NCBI RefSeq assembly: GCF_000300455.3
Contig: NZ_CP007215.2
Coordinates: forward strand, 4,278,001-4,342,000
Length of the DNA: 64,000 nucleotides
DNA from: Kosakonia sacchari SP1
GTDB lineage: Bacteria > Pseudomonadota > Gammaproteobacteria > Enterobacterales > Enterobacteriaceae
Reading direction: 5' to 3'
Under the pieces are notes generated by a model. That model was not told where the DNA came from. It worked only from the letters and a program-made list of their open reading frames with translations, and searched no databases. Positions 23,387 to 31,104 of this stretch are shown in pieces. Within the stretch, counting starts at the first letter, position 1. Each line of letters starts with the position of its first letter. Both the position numbers and the translations under genes were made by a program.

Positions 23387-24127
23387 TTACTTCACCAATC
23401 TTTTGGTCATTTCCAGCAACTGGCGAACATCCGCCGGGCGCGTGTCACCACTCGCCTTATCAATGATTGAACTGTAAATATGCGGGATCACTTTACGCAC
23501 ACCCGCATCCAGCGCGATTTGCAGGATTTCACTGAAGTTTTCGAGATCGATTCCACCGGTCGGCTCCAGCCAGAAATCATGGCGTGCACAGGCTTGCGCC
23601 ACGGCGATGAATTCGTCGCGGCATTTCAACCCGCCCATCGGGAAGTATTTAATGGAGCTGCCGCCCATATCTTTTAGCAGCGCAATAGCCGTTTCCACCG
23701 GCACAATGCCGTCTGGCGCCTGGCTGCTCAACGGCCCGGTGGAGATTTTTACCATCCCCGGCGTGCCGGTTGGCGAGACCAGACCGTTAACCACCGTGTC
23801 GTGCTGCCCGAGCAGCGCGCGGCTGGTCGCCACGCCAGTGAACACCTGGTTAACGTGCTGCGGTTGAACTTCACGGGAGATGGCGCTGACCATGGCCGAC
23901 TGGTTCGGATCGCCCGCACCAAGGCCAACGGAAAGCGCATTATCAATACGTGCTGCGTAGTCGCGCATATCCGCGACGGCAGTCGCCACATCCGGGTAGT
24001 TTTTCGACAGCACGCCCACCAGCACATGGCCTTCCGCGGCCTCGTAAATTGCGCTGGCGTTCTCTTTGCTGCCCGCCAGTACGTTCAGACATACGCGGTC
24101 GCGGTAAAAATTCGGCGTTAGTTTCAT
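23387..24127 (-). CDS. dgaF: KDGP aldolase, DgaF family
   Basis: A 246-residue protein of the family whose characterised Salmonella member DgaF cleaves 2-keto-3-deoxy-6-phosphogluconate to pyruvate and glyceraldehyde 3-phosphate. The likely Schiff-base residue is Lys160 in SSIKYFPMGGLK, resembling the KFFPA motif of KDPG aldolases. A glycine-rich SVGLGAGDP is near 67. It overlaps the dgaE-like gene by four bases (ATGA), so the two are translationally coupled. Homologues in other bacteria occur in the same unusual cluster with DUF4310-4312. The symbol is used by homology; the true substrate here is unproven. Confidence 0.85.
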   Translation of the reverse strand: MKLTPNFYRDRVCLNVLAGSKENASAIYEAAEGHVLVGVLSKNYPDVATAVADMRDYAARIDNALSVGLGAGDPNQSAMVSAISREVQPQHVNQVFTGVATSRALLGQHDTVVNGLVSPTGTPGMVKISTGPLSSQAPDGIVPVETAIALLKDMGGSSIKYFPMGGLKCRDEFIAVAQACARHDFWLEPTGGIDLENFSEILQIALDAGVRKVIPHIYSSIIDKASGDTRPADVRQLLEMTKRLVK

Positions 24128-25242
24128 ACGTTGGATCCCTTGTTCAGTTCTTCGGCGATGCGGCGGTAAATAATCATCAGTTGTTCAGCGGTGACGCTGC
24201 GCACATCAGCTTCGATAATCCCTTCGTTGGCTTTATAACCACGGAAGTAAATGGCGTATTCGCCCTGTTTCAGGGCGCTGACCAGCTCGCCGGTAGCGAT
24301 CCCGGTGACGGCTTCATCAAATTTGATTTCGCTGCGGGCAATATCGCGCCCGGCGCTGTCCCACACCACGCGGGCGCGCACACCTTGCAGCGTGTTTAGC
24401 TGGTCGATAAACGGCGTCATTTTGGCGACCATTTCCGCCCCGCTCTCTTTGCTGGCAGAAAGATAATGCTCAATGGCGCACGTCAGGCCGAGAATGCCCT
24501 CTTTGCCCACTTTCATCGCCCGGCCAATGCCCGCCGTCTGGCGTTTTACCCACTCTACATACTGCGTTTTGCCGATCACCAGCCCGCTGGTTGGCCCTTC
24601 AATCGCTTTTGCGCCGCTGTAGATAACCAAATCCGCACCGGCGCGGTAGTAGCACTGCAAATCCTCTTCCGCCGCCGCATCAACAATCAGCGGCAGGTTG
24701 TGCTTGCGCGCCACCACAGCGGCCTGTTCCACGCTGAGCATGCTTTTCTGTACACAGTGATGAGATTTGATAAAGAGGATCGCCGCCGTGCGCGGCGAGA
24801 TTGCCGCCGCCAGTTGATCGGCAGAGCATTCATTGGCGTAACCGGCTTCCACCACTTTGCCGCCGCCCAGCGCCACCATGGTGCCAACCGGCGCGCCAAA
24901 GTTAACGTTGTGCCCGCGCGGCAGCACGATTTCGTTGTTCTCAATTGGCGTGCTGTGCAGGTTTTCCAGCAGCCAGTCGCTGTCTTTCACCAGCACGGCG
25001 GCGACGGACTGGGCAATGCCGGCCGACGCGCACGACACCACCGTCGCGCCTTCAACTTCCAGCAGTTTGGCAATGTATTCGCCAGTTTTATTCACCAGAT
25101 CTTTCATTTCGAAGTAGTGATTCATGCCACTTAATACGGCGTCGACCACTTCCGGGCGTGGCGTGGAAACGCCGAGCGCCGTCATGCGCCCGGAGGCGTT
25201 AATCACCTGTTTCAACTGGTACTTATCATAAATCGAAGGCAT
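24124..25242 (-). CDS. dgaE: PLP-dependent D-glucosaminate-6-phosphate ammonia-lyase, DgaE family
   Basis: A 372-residue fold-type I PLP enzyme of the SelA/DgaE branch. DgaE converts D-glucosaminate-6-phosphate to 2-keto-3-deoxy-6-phosphogluconate plus ammonia. The PLP lysine is Lys212 in YSGAKAIEGPTSG, and the ring-nitrogen Asp188 is in LIVDAAAEED. A CASAG phosphate-cup motif is at 71-75. Start ATG 25242 is chosen because AAGGGAG lies eight bases upstream; an in-frame GTG at 25251 would add three residues. It overlaps the amidohydrolase end by 17 bases and dgaF by four. The symbol is by homology to the Salmonella enzyme. Confidence 0.87.
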   Translation of the reverse strand: MPSIYDKYQLKQVINASGRMTALGVSTPRPEVVDAVLSGMNHYFEMKDLVNKTGEYIAKLLEVEGATVVSCASAGIAQSVAAVLVKDSDWLLENLHSTPIENNEIVLPRGHNVNFGAPVGTMVALGGGKVVEAGYANECSADQLAAAISPRTAAILFIKSHHCVQKSMLSVEQAAVVARKHNLPLIVDAAAEEDLQCYYRAGADLVIYSGAKAIEGPTSGLVIGKTQYVEWVKRQTAGIGRAMKVGKEGILGLTCAIEHYLSASKESGAEMVAKMTPFIDQLNTLQGVRARVVWDSAGRDIARSEIKFDEAVTGIATGELVSALKQGEYAIYFRGYKANEGIIEADVRSVTAEQLMIIYRRIAEELNKGSNV

Positions 25243-26359
25243 GTGCGGCACTCCCTTGTTCGGTCATATAGCCCTTGCCTGCACGAATCGCGGCAAGCGG
25301 CGTGAGGATCTGTTCGGCCTGTAACGTCTCGTTTTCCGCATCGGTGAACAGCACCGGCTGGCGTTTCAGGTCGAAAATGGTCAGGTCGGCGTCGAAACCC
25401 ACGGCAAGACGCCCTTTATGCTTCAGGCGCAAGCCATCGGCAGCGTGGTCGGTCACACAGGCGATCACCTGCGGCAGCGACATGCCAATGGCGAGGAATT
25501 TGGACATCACATTCGCCAGCGAGCGTACTGGGCCATCGATACGGTTGCGGCAGTAAATGTCGGAACTGATGGTCTGCGGCAAAATGCCAAGCGCGATAGC
25601 TTGCTGTGCCACCGCAAAGCTGAAACTGGCGCTGCCGTGTCCAACATCAAGGCGCACACCGCGCGCAATTGCGTGAGTCACGGAAGCTCGCAGCTCGCCA
25701 GTTGGCGTCAGAATGCGGTTTGGCTTGCCGTTATAGCAGTGGGTAATGATGTCGCCGGAAGTGAGTAGATCGGCGATTTCATCGAGATTGGGCGGGTTGT
25801 TGCCAATATGCACCATCAACGGCAAATCCCCGTTCTGTTGCTGAATAGCTTTGGCGCGTTGCAGCGGCGTGATGCCGTTGTCGCCGACCACGCTACTGCT
25901 CATGCGCGCTTTCAGGCCGACAATAAAATCCGGGTGGCGTTTTATGGCATCGCGCGCGGCATTAGCGTCGATATTGTTCAGGTTCGCCAGTTCGTTTTGC
26001 GCAATCAGACCAACGCGCGAGATATTCAGCAGCGCATAGACGTCCGTCGACGCCTTGCGGGTAATGGCATAAAAATCATCGATGTCATCCGCGCCGGTGC
26101 TCCCGGCGTCAATCACCGTGGTAACACCGGTCTGAATGCCGACGCTATCGGGCTCGTCGTGATAAATGGGTGAGTTCGGGTAACAGTGGACATGGGAGTC
26201 GATCCACCCGGCGCTGACATAGTGTTCGCCATGTAAATCCACGATTTTTGCCGCCGGGCCGTCGATATCGCCAAGCGCCGCGATTTTGCCCGCCGCGATG
26301 GCAATATCCGTCACCGTGTCGTCAACCAGACGCGCCCGGCGCAGGAGTAAATCAAACAT
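25226..26359 (-). CDS. metallo-dependent amidohydrolase/deacetylase
   Basis: A 377-residue amidohydrolase-superfamily enzyme. Metal ligands are visible as His57 and His59 (GWIDSHVH). Lys150 in VGLKARMSS is a likely carboxylated bridging lysine. Later histidines in MVHIG and ITHCYNGK and the Asp in SSDIY complete the typical HxH-K-H-H-D set. The family includes dihydroorotase-like and N-acyl amino-acid/amino-sugar deacetylases. Because a DgaE-type enzyme follows in the same operon, a role in deacylating an N-acylated amino-sugar acid is plausible, but the substrate cannot be read from sequence. It is preceded by the DUF4310 gene 42 bases upstream. Confidence 0.87.
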   Translation of the reverse strand: MFDLLLRRARLVDDTVTDIAIAAGKIAALGDIDGPAAKIVDLHGEHYVSAGWIDSHVHCYPNSPIYHDEPDSVGIQTGVTTVIDAGSTGADDIDDFYAITRKASTDVYALLNISRVGLIAQNELANLNNIDANAARDAIKRHPDFIVGLKARMSSSVVGDNGITPLQRAKAIQQQNGDLPLMVHIGNNPPNLDEIADLLTSGDIITHCYNGKPNRILTPTGELRASVTHAIARGVRLDVGHGSASFSFAVAQQAIALGILPQTISSDIYCRNRIDGPVRSLANVMSKFLAIGMSLPQVIACVTDHAADGLRLKHKGRLAVGFDADLTIFDLKRQPVLFTDAENETLQAEQILTPLAAIRAGKGYMTEQGSAAHAFDL

Positions 26360-26401
26360 GCGAATCTCCAGGAGTAACGGGCGCCGCAGCGCCCGTGGGT
26401 G

Positions 26402-27043
26402 TCAGAGGGCTACCGGGAAAATGGAGCCCAGCAGCATCGCACCGAGGATCGCGCCCCCGGTGATCGGCTTCTGCCAGAGGTAAAACAGCAGCGCGCCAAT
26501 CAACGAACCAATGCCAATCGGAATAGAAGCGGTCATCGCGCTGAGGATAATCAACGGGCCGAGGAAGCGGCCGGAGGCGTTACCCGCGCCCATCATCACG
26601 TCTGCGCCGTAGGTGGAGTCGCTCTGATTAATGGTGAACTTACGCGCCAGAATAATCAGGTAGCCGATCGCCAGGCCGATGATCAGCCCGGTTGCCAGCG
26701 AAGCCATAAAGTTCGCCACCGGGAAGACAAATCCTGCGCCGAGCAGCAGCGCCGGCACGCCAAGGCCAACCCCGGTCTGGATAGCTCCACCGATATCCAG
26801 GATGCCGACCAGCGAGCCTTCGATAATGCGGGCGAACAGGAAGCTCGCGCCAAACGCCGCCACCGCGCCATAAACGCCGGTATCCATGCCGGAACGCAGC
26901 ATTGAAACAAACGCCACTTCGTTAAATGCGCCAATGCCGTACAGGTAGTACATGTGTGTCCCGGCGAACACGCCGGAAGAGAGCAGGCCGACGAAAATCG
27001 GGAATGACCAGTCGGCGTACCAAAAGCCTTTATTCTGTTCCAT
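26402..27043 (-). CDS. DUF4310-family membrane protein, putative transporter subunit
   Basis: A 213-residue integral membrane protein with about six to seven hydrophobic segments rich in small residues (GVGLGVPALLLGAGFVFPV, ATGLIIGLAIGYLIILA, IPIGIGSLIGALLFYLW). It belongs to a family found only together with DUF4311, DUF4312, the SFCGS protein, a small PRD protein and DgaE/DgaF-like enzymes in scattered Gram-negative and Gram-positive bacteria. No biochemical function is established to my knowledge. It lies nine bases after the DUF4311 gene, so the two probably form one membrane complex. Confidence 0.85.
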   Translation of the reverse strand: MEQNKGFWYADWSFPIFVGLLSSGVFAGTHMYYLYGIGAFNEVAFVSMLRSGMDTGVYGAVAAFGASFLFARIIEGSLVGILDIGGAIQTGVGLGVPALLLGAGFVFPVANFMASLATGLIIGLAIGYLIILARKFTINQSDSTYGADVMMGAGNASGRFLGPLIILSAMTASIPIGIGSLIGALLFYLWQKPITGGAILGAMLLGSIFPVAL

Positions 27044-27052
27044 CTCGGTTCC

Positions 27053-27829
27053 TTATTTGCCGCTGAGCGAGTTGTGGATAAGCGACAGCCAGTCCGGCGC
27101 GCTCAGGTGGAAGGACTCGATCATTTTCAGGTCAAAGCCGCGGAAGAATGCACTCAGCACAAACAGCGCGACAATCGCCGTCATCATCACTTTGGTGACG
27201 CGGTTCCAGCCGCTCTCTTCCACACCTTTACCAATCAGAATGCCCAGCACCAGACCCGGTACGGCGTTACCCATAATCAGCTGCGCCGCGCCGCCAAAGA
27301 CGGTCGCCCAGAAGCCGGATTTCTTGCCCGCATCAATCGCTGCCAGCCAGAAAATCACCGGCATCACGGTGTTGACCAGCAGGTTCGCGGCCGGAACCAG
27401 CACTTTCACCGCCGTCACCTGCAATGCCGCCGGAACGGAGGAGGCGGTCAGGTTGAGGAAGGTGACGACCACCATGCCGATAAGCCCACAGGCGATAGCC
27501 ATCTTTTTCGGATCATGCAGGGTTTCACCCACGTTGCGGTTTTTCACCATCAACGCCGCAGCGCCCCAGTTCGGAATAATGCGGTGGTCAACGTCCTGCG
27601 TGAACGACCCTGCCGCAACGGACGACGCCCAGGCGTTAAAGAAGAAACCCAGACCAAACGAGAAGTGCGAAGCCGGGTCCCCTTCGCAGGAGTTCAGTTC
27701 GCCCAGTGTACGAAATGCGCCCATCCCTTGCGTGGTCGGCGCGTGGAACATGCGTGCAGCCCCTGCGCCCACACCGACGCCCACCAGGCCGCCGATAATG
27801 AGCGATTTTATTAGTATGATTAAGAACAT
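27053..27829 (-). CDS. DUF4311-family membrane protein, putative transporter subunit
   Basis: A 258-residue integral membrane protein with an N-terminal segment MFLIILIKSLIIGGLVGVGVGAGAA and several further transmembrane stretches (IACGLIGMVVVTFLNL, LLVNTVMPVIFWLAA, IVALFVLSAFFRGF). A soluble-looking loop contains LNSCEGDPASHFSFG. The start ATG 27829 has GAAGAGGG upstream; a longer GTG start at 27865 lacks one. It is the probable partner of the DUF4310 protein in an uncharacterised permease. Confidence 0.83.
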   Translation of the reverse strand: MFLIILIKSLIIGGLVGVGVGAGAARMFHAPTTQGMGAFRTLGELNSCEGDPASHFSFGLGFFFNAWASSVAAGSFTQDVDHRIIPNWGAAALMVKNRNVGETLHDPKKMAIACGLIGMVVVTFLNLTASSVPAALQVTAVKVLVPAANLLVNTVMPVIFWLAAIDAGKKSGFWATVFGGAAQLIMGNAVPGLVLGILIGKGVEESGWNRVTKVMMTAIVALFVLSAFFRGFDLKMIESFHLSAPDWLSLIHNSLSGK

Positions 27830-27880
27830 CAGTCTGCCCTCTTCTACCCTGTGATACTGGCTCACGGGGTATGCGGTGAG

Positions 27881-28177
27881 TTATTGCGTGACGAAATCCA
27901 CTTTATCGAGATTGATGGCGGTCACGTTGACGGTGACGTCCAGCTCCACGCTGTACGTGCGTCTTATCCGGCGCAAAAAGAGGAACAAAAAGGCCTCTTT
28001 ACGCGTCGTTTCCTGCGCCTGAACAACCTGCACGTCCTGTGGCTCAATGCGCAGTAAAATGTGCGGCGACGATTTCATCACCGCGGCCTGAACATGGTTC
28101 AGCGCATCGGCAAAGGCGCGCGCTTTCGCATCGCCCTTGCCCTTTACCCTGACCGTGGTGGTGAACTGTTCTTTCAT
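27881..28177 (-). CDS. DUF4312-family small protein
   Basis: A 98-residue soluble protein (MKEQFTTTVRVKGKGDAKARAFADALN...). It has no membrane segment and no known catalytic motif, and looks like a small alpha/beta domain. The gene starts two bases after the SFCGS gene stop and is followed 51 bases later by the DUF4311 gene. The family is confined to this cluster type. Function unknown; tight coupling to the glycine-rich protein suggests a cytoplasmic complex. Confidence 0.82.
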   Translation of the reverse strand: MKEQFTTTVRVKGKGDAKARAFADALNHVQAAVMKSSPHILLRIEPQDVQVVQAQETTRKEAFLFLFLRRIRRTYSVELDVTVNVTAINLDKVDFVTQ

Positions 28178-28179
28178 GG

Positions 28180-28542
28180 TTATGCGCCGTATTTTTTCTG
28201 CCACGCCTGCACCAGACGCTCGCCTAACTCTTCTTTGTCCATAAAGCCAAAGCCCAGCACGTTGCAACCTTCGTTAATCGCCGTCACGCCCTCTTCCACA
28301 GAACGCATGCCGTATTTGGCTTTGTAGCCATGTTTGTTTTGCGCGGTGATAGCCCCCGCGCCGCCGCTGCCGCAAAAGGAGATGCCAAAAGTGGCGTTTT
28401 CCGTTTTCATGACGTCGCCAAGCTTCATATCCGCCGCCACGCCCGGCACGACCACCGCGCGGCCGCCCGCTTTTTCCACACCTGCCGCCACTTTCTGGCC
28501 TTTACCCAGGCGGTCACCAATCACTACGGTAATCTGTTCCAT
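28180..28542 (-). CDS. glycine-rich SFCGS-family protein
   Basis: A 120-residue protein with a Rossmann-like start (ITVVIGDRLGKGQKVAAGVEKAGGRAVVVPG) and the signature GISFCGSGGAGAIT, with Cys57 at its centre. A single exposed cysteine in a small alpha/beta protein of about 100 residues recalls PTS EIIB domains, but sequence similarity to EIIB is not evident to me. Start ATG 28542 has AAGGAGCG upstream. It lies between the PRD-like gene (10 bases) and the DUF4312 gene (2 bases). Confidence 0.83.
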   Translation of the reverse strand: MEQITVVIGDRLGKGQKVAAGVEKAGGRAVVVPGVAADMKLGDVMKTENATFGISFCGSGGAGAITAQNKHGYKAKYGMRSVEEGVTAINEGCNVLGFGFMDKEELGERLVQAWQKKYGA

Positions 28543-28552
28543 TTTTCGCTCC

Positions 28553-28888
28553 TTAAAGGTTGTCTTTCGCCACTTCGAAGTGCACCGACAGCAGCCAGGC
28601 TTCTTCTTCCGGAAGGTTGCCAAAGGCCGCCACGACGTCGCGGGCAAGGCTCATGGAATCCGCCGAGATCTCGTCGAACAAGCTGGCGTCCACTTCTGGC
28701 AGCGGTTCGCCGGTCACCGACCGGTGTGCCATCGCGCGGACATGAGAAGTCAGCATCTGTTGCTGCACCGCGTTCGGCGTAATGTTCTGAGAACTGAGTA
28801 AGGCATACACCTGCTTCAGCATGCGTTCAGCTAGGGTTGCCGTTTGCGCAGCCTGCTCCGCGTCGTTTATTACCGCTCCGTTATTCAC
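28553..28888 (-). CDS. small stand-alone PRD-domain-like protein
   Basis: A 111-residue alpha-helical protein resembling a single PTS regulation domain. It has a SHVRAMAHR segment around His49/His54 and LLSVHFEVAKDNL with a second histidine near residue 103, the two places where PRDs carry phosphorylatable histidines. It has no DNA-binding domain. The start is GTG 28888 with a weak ribosome-binding site (ACGGGGT). It is the first gene of the ten-gene operon, after a 250-base region with a 20-bp palindrome. A role as a PTS-responsive switch or phosphocarrier for the system is inference. Confidence 0.78.
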   Translation of the reverse strand: MNNGAVINDAEQAAQTATLAERMLKQVYALLSSQNITPNAVQQQMLTSHVRAMAHRSVTGEPLPEVDASLFDEISADSMSLARDVVAAFGNLPEEEAWLLSVHFEVAKDNL

Positions 28889-28956
28889 TCGTCGTACCCC
28901 GTTAATGGCTTCGGAATAAAACTAACGTTGCAGGTTAAGAGTTTGTAGCGAGGAGT

Positions 28957-28976
28957 TTTCCACTTCGAAGTGGAAA
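28957..28976. promoter_or_regulatory. perfect 20-bp palindrome upstream of the DUF4310-4312/dga operon
   Basis: TTTCCACTTCGAAGTGGAAA is a perfect inverted repeat 69 bases before the first start codon, in the 250-base region between the operon and the LysR gene. It is the most obvious operator or activator site for the PRD/EIIB/EIIA regulator. The inner 12 bases recur at 28571-28582 inside the first gene. Nothing else recognisable was found in 28889-29138 beyond a GC-poor stretch and a possible TATACA -10 around 29032. Confidence 0.55.
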
Positions 28977-29138
28977 CGCGGAAGGCTTTAGTGATCTGCG
29001 CCGCAAAATGAGGCCGCTCAGGGATTTTTCACTGTATAGCGGTCACAATTTTGACCTAAAGAGGCGGAAAAGCAGCAGCCCCAAAGCACAAAAAAACGGC
29101 GGGCGGGAAGGGAAAAGTGTGAGGTGAATAAGGTTTAC

Positions 29139-30032
29139 TTATTCCTGCCCGTTATTCAACGCCCGCAACAGATAATCCGTGAATGACGACACCAGCGGCA
29201 ACAACGGCCTGCCGGGTAAATGTAATAAGTGCATCGGGCGCGGCGGCGGCAAATAGCCCGGCAGCACGGAACACAGGCGGCCTGCATCAATATCCCGCTG
29301 CAACATGATGTCGGCGTGCTGCACAATCCCCAGCCCGGCCAGCGCCGCCTGGCGAATCGCTTCGCCGGAATCCACCATCAGCCGCGGCGTAATCGGCACC
29401 TCGTGCTTACCGTCCGGCCCGTCCAGTTGCCAGCTGTGATCGGATCTCCACTGGCTAAAACTGATGCAGTGGTGCTGTTTCAGCGCCTCCGGGGTTTCGG
29501 GCGTGCCGTGGCGAGCCAGATAGTCTGGCGATGCGGCGAGGATCATCTGGTACGGCGCCAGCGGAATGGCAATCATCCCCTCGTCGTTGATAGCGCCGAC
29601 GCGAACAGCGAGCTGGAAACGCTCCTCAATCAGCGAGACTTTGCGATCGCTAAGCACCATTTCCGCATCCACGCCGGGATATTGTTGTAAAAAACGCGAC
29701 AGAATGGGGGTTAAAACATGGTTGCCCCAGGCCACCGGCGCGCTGATGCGCAGCAGGCCAGAGACATTTTCATAAAGGTGATTAGCTAACCCGTCCGCTT
29801 CGCGAACGGTGGCGAGGATTTGCAGGCCATACTGGTAAAAACGCTGACCGGCTTCGGTTAGCCCCTGGCGGCGCGTGGTGCGGTGTAGCAGCTTGCAACC
29901 GGTGCGGCGTTCCAGTTCGCGCACATGTTTACCAACCATCGCCGGGGTGATGCCTAACGAGTCGGCGGCGGCGGTAAAACTGCCGAACTTGATAGTGCTG
30001 ACAAACGACTCCACGCATTTGAGATAATCCAT
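29139..30032 (-). CDS. LysR-family transcriptional regulator
   Basis: A 297-residue LTTR. The N-terminal winged helix (about 1-60: FTAAADSLGITPAMVGKHVRELERRTGCKLLHRTTRR) and the type-2 periplasmic-binding fold (about 90-295) are clear. It is divergent from a quinone oxidoreductase gene 110 bases away, which is its likely target. It lies upstream of the DUF4310-4312 operon on the same strand but 250 bases away, so it is probably a separate unit. Confidence 0.93.
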   Translation of the reverse strand: MDYLKCVESFVSTIKFGSFTAAADSLGITPAMVGKHVRELERRTGCKLLHRTTRRQGLTEAGQRFYQYGLQILATVREADGLANHLYENVSGLLRISAPVAWGNHVLTPILSRFLQQYPGVDAEMVLSDRKVSLIEERFQLAVRVGAINDEGMIAIPLAPYQMILAASPDYLARHGTPETPEALKQHHCISFSQWRSDHSWQLDGPDGKHEVPITPRLMVDSGEAIRQAALAGLGIVQHADIMLQRDIDAGRLCSVLPGYLPPPRPMHLLHLPGRPLLPLVSSFTDYLLRALNNGQE

Positions 30033-30141
30033 TTTTCACCCGCATTCTAAACTCACAGTATTAAATGAAGATAACAACGCCCCATTTATCCGCAACAGGA
30101 CGCGGGAAATAATAGCGCCATTATCGTTTGTTGGATTCTTA

Positions 30142-31104
30142 ATGATGCAATCGCTGGTTTTCAATGAGTTTGGCGCATCGGATGTGCTCTTCATGCGCAA
30201 TCACCCTACGCCGCAGCCCGGCGCGGGCGAGTTGCTGGTCGACGTGTCTGCCGCCGGGCTGAATTTTGCGGATATTTATCGCCGCCAGGGGCGTTACCCA
30301 CTGGCAGGAAACGCCCCCTGGGTTGCCGGGTATGAAGGTGCCGGACAGGTGATTGCCGTGGGGAGCGGAGTGAACGGCTGGCAGCCGGGCGATCGTGTGG
30401 GTTTTGCCGATGTGCCGCTGGCGCACGCCAGCCATATTGTGGTGGCACAGGAACACGCCATCCGCCTTCCCGACTGGCTTTCTGAAGCGCAGGCGGCGTC
30501 GATTTTGTTGCAAGGCTTAACCGCAGATTATCTGGTGCATGACGTATTACCGGTGGTACCCGGCATGCGTGTCGCCGTGCTGGCCGCCGCTGGTGGCGTG
30601 GGCAGCCTGCTGACGCAAATGCTGGTACACCGGGGGGTGCTGGTATTCGCCGTGGCATCAAACCAGATCAAGCAGCACCGCTGTCTGCGTAACGGTGCAG
30701 ACGCCGCCGCCGATTACGACTCGTGGCCTGAACAGGTTCGCGCCTGGCATACAGCGGGTTGTGACATCGTGTTTGATTCGGTTGGCAGCACACTATTACA
30801 AAGCCTGGAGAGCCTGAAAGATGGCGGGCGCGTGGTGCTGTTCGGTATGTCCGGCGGCACGATCCCCACGCCGGATCCTGCACAGTTTTTGCTGCGTTCC
30901 ACCGGCATTATCGGTGCCGATCTGTGGACTTACCTGACATCGCAGCAAGAGCGGCAGCGCCGCGCCGATCGCCTGTTCGCGCTGTTAAAAGAGGGACATA
31001 TTAAATTGCCGGAGGTGACATCTTTTCCACTCTACCGGGGTAAAGAGGCGCATGACTTGCTGGAAAACAGAGGGTTTAGCGGGAAAGTGATTTTGATCCC
31101 CTGA
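30142..31104 (+). CDS. NADPH:quinone oxidoreductase-like zinc-independent alcohol dehydrogenase (MDR superfamily)
   Basis: A 320-residue medium-chain reductase related to QOR/zeta-crystallin. The GroES-like domain is N-terminal (about 1-125), and the NADPH site VLAAAGGVGSLLTQ is near residue 155. No catalytic zinc ligands are seen, as expected for quinone reductases. Its divergent LysR neighbour suggests inducible detoxification of quinones or enals. Two consecutive ATG codons (30142, 30145) could both start it. Confidence 0.92.
   Translation: MMQSLVFNEFGASDVLFMRNHPTPQPGAGELLVDVSAAGLNFADIYRRQGRYPLAGNAPWVAGYEGAGQVIAVGSGVNGWQPGDRVGFADVPLAHASHIVVAQEHAIRLPDWLSEAQAASILLQGLTADYLVHDVLPVVPGMRVAVLAAAGGVGSLLTQMLVHRGVLVFAVASNQIKQHRCLRNGADAAADYDSWPEQVRAWHTAGCDIVFDSVGSTLLQSLESLKDGGRVVLFGMSGGTIPTPDPAQFLLRSTGIIGADLWTYLTSQQERQRRADRLFALLKEGHIKLPEVTSFPLYRGKEAHDLLENRGFSGKVILIP

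Noticed and set aside
27073-27081. DnaA-box sequence inside the DUF4311 gene
   Set aside because: Isolated match within coding sequence; about one such match is expected by chance in a window of this size.
20256-28888. Interpretation of the operon as an ordinary dga PTS operon
   Set aside because: None of the ten products resembles mannose-family EIIA, EIIB, EIIC or EIID; only the regulator has PTS-like domains.
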